A DNA stretch of 64,000 bases from Paraescarpia echinospica (Eukaryota; Annelida; Polychaeta; Sabellida; Siboglinidae). Below are positions 1 to 9,719 of the stretch, piece by piece. The stretch is taken from contig CM034543.1 in NCBI GenBank assembly GCA_020002185.1, positions 31,237,399 through 31,301,398 on the forward strand, given 5' to 3'. Under the pieces are notes generated by a model. The model was not told the DNA's origin, did not search any database, and was given only the letters and a program-made list of their open reading frames with translations. Both the position numbers and the translations under genes were made by a program. Every line of letters starts with the position of its first letter. The first letter of the stretch is position 1.

Positions 1-2139
1 ATATTAGTTGGGAAAAGCATGACGGCTCGACGATGAAAATGCCTTCACGTAATTACCCATGTTTCCTATTCATGAATACAAATCAGTGGGCAGTATTGCC
101 CAGAAAGTAATATCAAACGAAGATGCACCAAAAGGTGGCGATCTCGTCGCGTTTCCTGATGTAAGATAGAAAATCTAGGTGAAGAGAACCTAAAACAGTT
201 GGAGTAAGATATTTTTGTGTTGTTATACATACACTAGTTTGATTACAGACGCGAAGTATACGGTAATAAAGATGCTCTCATTGTGAAGCTGCCTGCGACA
301 CTATCGTAGACTAAATGTAATGCTATGCCTCACAATCGAGTTGAATGTTTCTGTGAATATGTAATAATAATTCTTAAAGGTCTTCCTTACGTTAATCAAC
401 TTTCCATATTCACTGTTATGGCCAACTTATAGTTCTTGTGTAGAGGTAGTGTTTACTAAAATGTGTTCGTTCATGGAGTTGTGTCCATAGTTGATCATGA
501 AGTATTGGCATCTTCAGTACGATATGAGAATTGATCACGGCTTCACTTCCACATTCAAGCTACACGAATAAATTGCGAGTGAGTGAATATCTGCATGCTC
601 ACATCACATGACAGATCACAATACATCTGGAGCGCTCAGGCTTTCACTACTAGTTGCTGCTTATGGACGTGTCAGTGATTGAAGTGTCCCCTGTGTACGA
701 AAAGCGAAACCGGCTAGTTTCTGCAACGATTTATCTTGGAATAGCATTGACAGTTGAATTCTTAAACGAGATATTCATGGTTGGAGTAATTGTGCTAACG
801 TCTCAAATTGTAGGCAATTTCTTTCACTCTAGTTCACGTATTTGTAGAAATGTGTTGCTACAACAGTTTACCTGAGATTTTGACTTTATTTAATCTCAGT
901 GACATGATGGCATACGTTTGAAACGTGATGTGTGTGAGACATGACGTGTGCGAAGTGTGAGGTATGACGTGAGAGTGACGTGTGTGATATATGTCGTAAG
1001 AGGTGAGAGAACGCTGTATCTCTCTATCTCAACGCCGCAGTCGATGCGGTTCTCTAGCTGCATTTTTGCTTGGTACATTTTGAAACGCAGCACCATTATG
1101 AATTACCGTGTAATAAGGTAACACTTGAATTACTGTTCGATTACCGGGTGATCACATCACCCTGTGTATGATTGAAGATCTCTTGCAGGCCCATTGCATA
1201 CGAGAATCAACACGTTACCACCTGCTGTACAGTGTTCTGTTTTCATATGTCAGTTAACCAACGAGACACATGTAACGAGCTCACGTACGATTCTGCACCT
1301 TCACGTCGGGCTGAAGAATAAATGTGAGAGAATAAACATTCTTTGCGACAGTTTCTCGAATACCTTTTCCACCAAGTCGAACATACAACCACATACTAAC
1401 TTAATGTACCATAAACAAAGAACTTTTTGTGGCAGCAGGAGGGAAATATGTGGTTGTTCCTAATACATGAAGCATGGGGGAGATGCGAGGTTGAAACCCC
1501 TGACACGTTTCCTCTCGTGAGGTAAATATCACATCGACAATATTATGGTTTAAACGAGTTGTGATAGATGGACGTGTGCATGAGTAATCAATGTATTCAA
1601 TATCGGCCCAATGTTCCGATCGTGAAAGTAGATTGTCTCGATTATCTCGCAGACGCTACATAATGCGTACCTTATCTTTGTATGTTGGCATTGTACTATA
1701 TCAATCGTTTCACAACAAACATGTTTTGGTGATTACCGGAAATCTATGGTCATACATGAATCAGAACACATCCATTTTTGGCGGAATACGTTTTATTATC
1801 ACTAATTCATATAATGTCATACAATGTGTTAAGACAGCTTACCGTGGTACAACAAATCGTACCATGAAACAAGTTACGGTGATAGCTCAGGTGGGTAAGG
1901 AGTGTTTACATAATTATTTTATAGTTTCCATCTTTCCAAGATCACACAATATTATAATAAAACTATGTGAGTATGATATATATCGACAGATGAATTATAA
2001 CTGTATAATGAGAATCCAATACAGAGAGTCAATTACAATCAAGTGATAACGTTCGTTGACACCGCCTTGCTGTCATCTGTTGGCGTTGTGGCGACCCTTG
2101 ATAGACAAGCGGTGAACCACATGCGCCACCTGGCTACCG
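1..2139. other. No recognisable gene; possible 3' flank of the minus-strand peptide gene
   Basis: I see no supported gene here. A 151-codon plus-strand open frame at 1591-2046 has no recognisable motif and AT-driven composition. A GTGA/CGTG-rich stretch lies at about 900-1010. A minus-strand AATAAA-type signal near 1790 could be the poly(A) site of the gene ending at 2140, but this is only a hexamer match. Confidence 0.4.
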
Positions 2140-2727
2140 CTACAAGGGCCAACATTTAGCGTACCGGTTGTTGTAGCATTTGCACATGCAGCCTCTGTGA
2201 CTTACTATCGTAGCGAAGATCCAGCGCCCACCGCGCCACATAGAAGCCATGCAGCCTCTGCTCCCTCTGCATCTGCATCCATACCTCGTCCACCTGGCGA
2301 ATCCACGGGGCCAGTAGTTGCAGTTACATCTACCTCCGCCTCCTCGACGTTTAGGCAGACCCTTCGCTCCTCTGTGTTTTGGCGGCGGGGGTGGTGGAGG
2401 TTTTGCTGCAACACGTGTATGTTGGCATTTTGTAAGCACAACTGCTGTACGTTATGATCTGTTATGACATCTGCTGTACGTTATGATCTGTTATGACATC
2501 TGCTGTACGTTATGATCTGTTATGACATCTGCTGTACGTTATGATCTGTTATGACATCTGCTGTACGTTATGATCTGTTATGACATCTGCTTGAAATAAG
2601 ATATGCCGTATAAATTAGATGTATATGTGCTTAATTAAATTCAGTTTAACACTGTCACTGTGTAAAAATAAAATATATATTTTTAATGATTCTTGTTTCA
2701 TAATACACACACACACACAAACATAAT

Positions 2728-2766
<39 letters not shown>

Positions 2767-4445
2767 AATATATATATACAAAATTATACAATATGTGTAT
2801 ATATTATACACATATATATACAAAATTATATAATATTTGTATATATTATACATATATATTTGTATATATATATAATTATATATATATATATATACATATA
2901 TATATTTAAATAAACTCAAACCATACAATACCTCTTATGGCTCGAGCGCCATCAACTGTAAAGAAGGAAACATGTATATGTAAGTGACTTGACACAGCTG
3001 CTTACTCGCCCATGTAGAAATCAGCGTATCTTGGTAATTAACACAAAGACAAACACACAATCAGACGCACACACATCCACATATATACACAAAACATGCA
3101 CGCAAACACCCATTCCCATACTCTAATACTCACATGCTCACACAAACAAATATTCGCACGCACATGCACACAATCACACACAAACACAAGCACAAACATA
3201 CACGTAAACAAACGCAAACACATACACATACACAAAACACGAACACACCCACACACATACACACACTCACTCACTCGCTCGCTCGCTCGCTCGCTCGCTC
3301 GCTCGCTCGCTCGCTCGCTCGCTCGCTCACTCACTCACTCACTCACTCACTCACTCACTCACTCACTCACTCACTCACTCACTCACTCACTCACTCACTC
3401 ACTCACTCACTCACTCACTCACTCACTCACTCACTCACTCACTCACTCACTCGCTCACTCACTCACTCGCTCACTCGCTCACTCACTCACTCACTCACTC
3501 ACTCACTCACTCGCTCACTCACTCACTCTCTCACTCACTCACTCACTCACTCACTCACTCACTCACTCACTCACTCACTCACTCACTCACTCACTCGCTC
3601 GCTCACTCACTCGCTCGCTCGCTCACTCACTCACTCACTCACTCACTCACTCACTCGCTCGCTCGCTCGCTCACTCACTCACTCACTCACTCACTCACTC
3701 ACTCACTCACTCACTCACTCACTCACTCACTCACTCACTCACTCACTCACTCACTCACTCACTCACTCACTCACTCACTCACTCACTCACTCACTCACTC
3801 ACTCACTCACTCACTCACTCACACACTCACCGGACACATCTTCGCTGTCTTCATTCACTGACTCACTTGTGTCATCCGCTTCGTCCTGTAGATCAGCCTC
3901 ACAGTTAATCATGTTGTCTATTATAACTCGTTTGAACATGTCTTACAAAATACGTTGCATATGAATGTATGCTAGGTGGCGATACAGTACAAGAACATCA
4001 ATCGAGATGAGAGCCAGGACTGCATGTGTACGCAGCCGTGGGGACACTAGTGACAGCATTGCACACAAGGATTACTGTGTCACCATCTAGCGGTGATCGC
4101 CTGAAGACCATCACTCGTACTGAACAAAATGTGTACGAGAGAATTGAATAACAAATACGTAAGAAGACTAATGAGTTAACCTGTTTTGTTGTTGTTATCT
4201 GTAGAATCCTCTGAGAGGAATCATCTGTGACGTTTTGTAAACAATAGTACGTTGTGCATGATTGCATCAATGAACAAAAAACAGGCTCCCTTCTGCGTCA
4301 ATTCGTTCATTACACAACTTCAAAGGCGGGATAACCAACAATATTAATAATAATTACTAACATAGACACTTACTTCATCAGCTGCGTAAGCCGCTACGAA
4401 CGCCAACGCCAGGAAAGCAAATAGTACGAGGGCACTGGCACGCAT
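2140..4445 (-). CDS. Small secreted cationic Cys/Gly/Arg-rich prepropeptide (antimicrobial-peptide-like), 4-5 coding/leader exons
   Basis: Spliced minus-strand model. Leader exon about 4581-4630. Exon 2 4374-4463 carries the ATG at 4443-4445 and 24 codons forming a signal peptide (MRASALVLFAFLALAF then VAAYAADE), donor GTAAGT. Exon 3 3831-3885 (acceptor CTACAG; alternative start 3897) encodes an acidic pro-piece (DEADDTSESVNEDSEDVS), donor GTGAGT. Optional 24-nt exon 2932-2955 (acceptor CTTTACAG). Last exon 2140-2405 (acceptor GTTGCAG). All junctions are phase-compatible with or without the micro-exon. The last exon reads AK, seven prolines, KHRGAKGLPKRR, then GGGGRCNCNYW and further Cys/Arg/Trp-rich sequence: 88 codons including the stop, about 20 Lys/Arg, no Asp/Glu, nine Cys. 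Secretory signal, acidic pro-part, dibasic site and cationic Cys-rich end is the classic layout of host-defence peptide precursors. The function is inferred; I do not recognise the family. A consensus donor GTAAGT at 2205-2200 could end the exon earlier. Confidence 0.62.
2442..2591. repeat. 29-bp tandem repeat, five copies
   Basis: Five near-identical 29-bp units (CTGCTGTACGTTATGATC... ending TTATGACAT) at 2442-2586 plus a partial unit. The array starts only 36 bp upstream (on the minus strand) of the acceptor of the last exon of the cationic peptide gene, so it sits in the branch-point region of that intron. Confidence 0.9.
2712..2905. repeat. AT-rich (TA)n microsatellite
   Basis: Interrupted TA dinucleotide tract with TATACAAAATTATA interspersions, lying just downstream (minus strand) of the candidate micro-exon at 2932-2955. 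Confidence 0.9.
3265..3828. repeat. Giant (ACTC)n / (GAGT)n tetranucleotide array
   Basis: About 560 bp of ACTC with blocks of GCTC, ending two bases into the splice donor of exon 3 of the minus-strand peptide gene. On the gene's sense strand the array is (GTGA)n, so each unit overlaps a GTGAGT donor consensus. The long Thr/His/Ser/Leu and Ser/Glu/Arg/Ala open frames here are microsatellite translations, not genes. Confidence 0.97.
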
Positions 4446-4580
4446 TGTCTCCACAAGGAAAGTCTGTAAAATAAAATAACTGGAGTTCGTGAGATAGAAG
4501 TTAACCAATGCCATTCAATGTTTGGAGAACCACTTTGAACATATTCTCATTTAATAAAAACAAACATCAAACCGAATTAC

Positions 4581-4665
4581 CTGATTCTATAACAAGAAGG
4601 TCTTCGTTCAGGTGTCGAGTCCTGCTCTGTCTGTGTTGAATCACACATATTCCCTCTTTATATAG
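4581..4665 (-). promoter_or_regulatory. TATA box and leader exon of the cationic peptide gene
   Basis: CTATATAAAG at 4665-4656 (minus strand), preceded by GGTTGGTTG. A transcription start is expected near 4630. The leader contains GACTCGACACCTGAA and ends AATCAG before a GTAATT donor at 4580. The same TATA and leader words recur on the plus strand at 9606-9700, which supports a functional core promoter. Confidence 0.7.
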
Positions 4666-4699
4666 CAACCAACCATGGCTGTCGTGCTGTGCCTACGCG

Positions 4700-6480
4700 A
4701 TCCTTGTCTCGTACAAAAACACCGAACGAACCTCTTTGTTAAAATGCAGACTATACCTTTAGCACGTTGTCAAGCAAACTATAGATTATTTTAGCATGAA
4801 CACGTGTTCACTGTCACCTGAATTATATTCTACTGCCTTCTCGAATTTGACGTCATAAACAGGTGCGTTTTTCAAAAAAGGTCGTTTGTACCGAGAGGAA
4901 ATACAGTTTTTAGTTGAGTGTCTGCGTCATCATCATCTTGTCGTACGGAGAACGGATCTCATGAATACCGCTCACAATATACCACTGCATGTTGTCTGAT
5001 ATTGGCCATTATTCCCAATCTCCAACCAGCGACTCGTTCCGGTCGCGAGCTCCTTCCAACTTCATTCTTGGAGGGAGCTCGTGACCGGAAGAGAGCCTCT
5101 GCTTGGAGATTCTCAGTGGCGGATTAAGCAGTAGGCACTCATAGGCACGTACCTAGGGCCCACGAAGGCTAAGCGCCCATAAACATATCCGAGCATATTC
5201 TTGTACACTTAATATTCCTAAACCCAGCTAGCAAGACATGATTTGCTCAATGATGACTACTGCATCAGTTTAATTGGTACTACATTTGCCCAATGAATTT
5301 TGCAAGCTGGAAATAATTCCTATGTTTTAGTATTTAACACATACAATAGAGCTATTATTACATAGCTTACTATAAAGAAGTGACAATTAATTACCTCTCT
5401 GTTCAACCCTTTTCTTTCGAATATATTCGTCGATATGGGAATAAAGTAATAGGCCAAGTATCATATTTCTCTTTAACAATATGTAAAGAATTCACATTCA
5501 ATATAGCTGCGCTCCCAATATGCAACTGCATAGTTTCATATGTTCAGGGACTGTTTTTATGAATGCTGACTAAAAGTAATTAACTTAACTGACGACTCTG
5601 TCACAGAATATTATCCGAAGAAACCGGCTTTTTCGCATAACACCTCTTCTTGATCGTTGCTCAAATATCATTTGCAGTTAATGATATTATTGTAAAAGGA
5701 AGTGATACATTAATTATTCCCTACCGGGCAACAACATATTCTTTTTTAAATCACATTTATTCTCCATTGTTATTTCAAGCTTCCGAGTTTACATGAAGCC
5801 ACTTACTTTCTGTGATACTATCATTAACGGATCATAATATACAAATATTCGAGCGCAGCCAACATGCCATATTGAACGCACATAAATACGGGGATTACAC
5901 TTAAGTATATATTGACCAAAGAACCGGCTCATCGGATCCCAGAGTTTCCGGCTCGTCGGCGCCTGATTATAGATGTACACGAAAAACGAGATTTATAGAT
6001 AATTATACTAACTCCTGTAACGAAACTGTTTCAGGTATTGAAAGAAATTGCCATTATCAATAACATTGCATTACGCAATGTAGCTGTAAAAAGAAAACAG
6101 AATATTCTACAGAATTACACAAGAATGTGACAAGACCCCTAAATTGTTTTTGCTTTCTACATAAATTTGTGTGGAATTCCATAGCACAATACTCTTTACA
6201 GAAAATAGACCACAAATGTTGTGTACTTGTATGCCAGTGAATATCACCATCAAACATTTGCATAATACAAGAAACATTTAACTGGCAGAACAACTGAAAA
6301 TACACATGTGGTCACTTCCACAAAACAAGATGGCAGACACTGTAAAGCAATTGGTCAGTGACTGGTCAATGGTCACTAGAGGGTGGTCCAATAATAACAA
6401 TGAGTGCCACTGACACACAATAGCATGGACTCCAATGTCAGCTAACACAACATATAGTTCATATAGCATGGAATGAGAAA
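4700..6480. other. Upstream flank; no gene seen
   Basis: No coding region is supported. A 23-bp imperfect hairpin (arms 5037-5059 and 5068-5090, two mismatches, 8-base loop) lies here, followed at about 5114 by CAGTGGCGGATTAAG, which resembles a hAT-type transposon terminus. No partner terminus was found. Confidence 0.4.
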
Positions 6481-6489
6481 CATGACAAG

Positions 6490-7360
6490 AAAATGTATAG
6501 AATATATTCTATGGAATATATTATGTATTTTATTTTTTGCTAAGAGTTAGCAAGTTATTTATCCTACCCAGTAATCCGTCGGGTGGCGCTACTAATTATG
6601 GACCTTAGTTTACTGACAAAAATGTTGCCGTAGTGCAGTTTGGTTTCTCCCAAGGCGACTTGCTCAAATATATTTCAATTGCGTTTTTTGTGTGACCAAA
6701 ACAGCAGCGTTACATAATGCGCCTCGCAGAAATGGCGCCAAGACAACTGCGCCGAAATAATCCGGGGGATCGAAAGATGTACCGTATTCACACCTGCACT
6801 AATTCGCCTGCATGCAATTTCACAATTAATAATACGAAGGTGTTGTCATAGTAATATTTGGTTCCTCCCTAGACGTATTTCTCAAATAGGTTTCAGTTGC
6901 GGTTTTTGTGTGTACAAAAACAGCTGTGTTCAAAATGTGCCTTCCCGAAAGGGCAGCATTACATCTGCGCAAAAATAGTCCGGGGAGATCGAGACATGTA
7001 CCGTATGCACTCCAGCTTTTGTGCGCCTGCATGCTGTTTCACAATTAATAATATGAAAGTGTTGACGTACACATGATAAAAAAGACACTTGCTGGAACAC
7101 GCAATAGTAGTCAATTCAAGACGTGTTGGAAAACGTCCAAAAAGTACCCTCTCACCAAGCAAAGTGACTTGTTACCGACATTCAGCTTCCGGCCGGCTTC
7201 AGCGAAACGTTACTTTTTATTTTAAAAGAATACTTCACAAAATCCTAGTTTACCGCAACTTTGTCAACGAAATCGTGGTTCCCGGTTTGACAAGTCACAG
7301 AGACGTAATATAGAAATTTAGTAAGCGAACGCACATGTCAATGGGAACCGTGATGGAATT
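6490..7360. repeat. Dispersed repeat, copy 1, with internal ~210-bp tandem duplication
   Basis: Related to 15115-15755 in the same orientation. Shared words include TTCTCAAATA, AAAACAGCAGCG and GAGACATGT, followed by an AGTCAATTC block and an ACATAATATAGA-like block. Within this copy the segment around 6640-6840 is repeated at 6840-7050 (TTTGGTT..CTC, then AATTAATAATA). No coding capacity was seen; it is probably a decayed non-autonomous element. Confidence 0.65.
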
Positions 7361-7429
7361 ATATACTACGTCATCAATATATGAAGCGTTTCACCATGGA
7401 AAGCGCGTGTCCGTTTTTAGTTTTCCTTT

Positions 7430-7570
7430 CAGAACGGATCACATTTTATCATGTACTGCAATACTAACATAAAACCACTGTATCCAATTAGAGTAAACTG
7501 TGTAACGCTAACTAATTTTGTGACGCTGTTGAAGCCAATCATCCCGTTATAACGTTTCGCAACGCTGACC
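7430..7570. repeat. Short dispersed repeat related to the inverted-duplication arm
   Basis: Shares ATGTACTGCAATACTA, ATAAAACCAC, TTTTGTGACG and following words with 21335-21485 (and its mirror), at clearly lower identity than the two arms share with each other. Confidence 0.6.
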
Positions 7571-7579
7571 TACGCAACC

Positions 7580-9590
7580 CCTAAATTTGACTACTTTAAA
7601 CTTTGAAACACTCCTAGTGTCGATTTCAAGTGTTCGTTTCCCATATCGTGTTAGCGTCTGCTATTGGACATACTTGGATAACTGTCTAAGTCTACTAGTC
7701 GTCATAGGCAATGGTGATTTTTTGATGAAACTAAAAGTTGTGACTCATCTCAAACAGGAAATAACCCGTCGCATACGCCTGGTGTTAAACGGACTGACAA
7801 TAACTGCAATATAAACTATCCAAATTTGAAAGCGATGAAATTATATCCCCCGAAACATACAGCGAGCATTCGCATAGAAATAGTGAATACTGAAGTCGGC
7901 CCTAACTTCTTCAAATTCACCGACAATTCTGGGTTTAGTCGTACTTCATAGTAAGCAAATCAAAGAACATACAGTCCTCATTTGCAGAGCCACCTTTCCT
8001 GTCCAAGCAAGTATCCACATCATACAACATATGTTGATTAACCCATTTGATCCACGAAGTATCTTGGGGTTTGCTCTTACTTCTGTAACTAATACCGCCT
8101 GACACAAAATTGACCACGCTCATTGAGGGATTTGTCCACGGTTGTGTCCTAACGTGATATCTCTTTCGTCTTTATCCGTTGTTCCTTGTCTCGATGTTTC
8201 AACTTGACGTTGCTTAGTGAGATTGCTGGGCACTAAAGGACATTTACCGCACACACGTACGTACGTGGGCAGGCACGTATGCAAGTACACAAGCACACAC
8301 GACCGCACGCACACGAACATACGTATGCATGCACGCATACGCGTGCTCGCTCATACACACATACAAACACACACCCACACACACATGAACAAACACACAT
8401 ACACATAATGTATATATAAAACCAATATTTAGCTGCACTCTGAGAATCAGTCACAACTAATAATGACATACCACCTGATATTCATGTTTCAATCGGATAT
8501 ACTGTTTGAAGAAATTACGCATTTTTATACTCGAAATAAATAATTACATATCTGCTGAAGCGCGCACACAGACAGCACGTCTAACATATAACGCAAAAAA
8601 CGCTTGCTTTGCGTCGTAGTAAAAGTGGTCTTGTTGATGTGTTGGCAAAACTGCACAAATACGTACTCCAAGCATGAAACTAGTCAACTCCAATAACTCA
8701 TCATTTTCAAACTCGGGTTTGCTCAGTTTAGTACGTTTAGCGTGGAGGATTACAGACATGACCAGACAAATATTGGCACTCATCACATTTGCACTGGTTT
8801 TATATTCTAGTCTCAAGTGTACAATTTTACATATACACTCTGCCTTTTTGGTGTTTTTTTTATTCATATTTCCATTATACTGCATTTCTTAGCAGGAGGT
8901 TAGCTGAATCAGTTGAATTGGCGTCGGTACGAGGTGAGTATTGAGGGGGAAGAAGCTCGCCAAATATCCACACTGAGGCTCCCCATAGCCCTTCGTTTGT
9001 ATCTCTGAGATTCACCAAAACACCTGGAAACTCTCTAAAACCATATTTTTGTATCCTACCTTGTAGCTCGCCCAAAAAACAACAACATGATGCTCTCAAA
9101 ACATCCTTTTGCACCCCTATGAAGCTTTCCAAATTCTACTTTGAGGCTCTAACTATTGGGGGCTAATCCTATCTCCAGCATTCCCACGTTGAGTTGTACT
9201 ATGTCCCATGTAGTGGTCAGATGTGTTGGAAAATCAAACTTGAAAGGTATTTGCTGGTAGGCAGAACGCCACAAAAAGTGTCACTTGCCATTGTTTACTT
9301 CTTGAATAATTACGGGCATTACGTTTAAATTACGAACAATATTTCAGACAGTAAACCGTCAAGATATGGATTCTAGTGTTAAGAACGTTACAATAAAAAG
9401 TAAAAGAACATATATATCGGTTTAAAATTATGTTTTATATTGGCGAAAGTTGACTTTTTCTGGTGATAGTGAACAAGTCAGCAAACATACGTAACATGTG
9501 GTTATCTTATACCGTGGCAATGATCACGTCTGTATTTTGAAGAAAAAAACGTTCATTTGTTTTTAGTCCATGGCAGAGAGCACGTAGAAG
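7580..9590. other. Intergenic; degenerate CA/GT tract at 8240-8410
   Basis: No gene supported. 8240-8410 is an alternating purine-pyrimidine (CACACA/CGTACG) tract. The open frames over it on both strands are low-complexity. Confidence 0.45.
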
Positions 9591-9605
9591 CAGCACGACA
9601 CCCAG

Positions 9606-9700
9606 GGTTGGTTGCTATATAAAGACGTGGTATGTTGGATTCTCAACAACGACAAAGCAAGACTCGACACCTGAAGGGAGACCTTCGTTGGCTGAATCAC
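9606..9700 (+). promoter_or_regulatory. Second copy of the TATA box and leader, orphaned from its gene
   Basis: GGTTGGTTGCTATATAAAG (TATA at 9615-9624) followed by GACTCGACACCTGAA at 9661-9675 and GAGACCTTCGTTG match the promoter and leader of the peptide gene at 4581-4680, which is on the other strand. No donor is visible where the first copy has one, and non-LTR endonuclease-like sequence begins about 20-30 bp after the leader. I could not find the remaining exons, so the downstream gene is either lost or displaced. Confidence 0.6.
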
Positions 9701-9719
9701 TTAATAGGCAGTGGGGTTG

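Noticed and set aside
1480..1510. GGTTGAAACCCC resembling a tRNA T-arm
   Set aside because: No matching acceptor, D or anticodon stems could be formed around it.
1591..2046. 151-codon plus-strand frame
   Set aside because: No motif, AT-driven composition, no splice or promoter context.
2442..2591. 29-bp repeats resembling a CRISPR array
   Set aside because: Units are head-to-tail without spacers, and the window is a eukaryotic genome with introns and CR1 elements.
3096..3964. 270-276 codon open frames of Thr-His-Ser-Leu repeats, and Ser/Glu/Arg/Ala frames on the other strand
   Set aside because: Translations of the (ACTC)n array; a tetranucleotide without stops is open in all frames.
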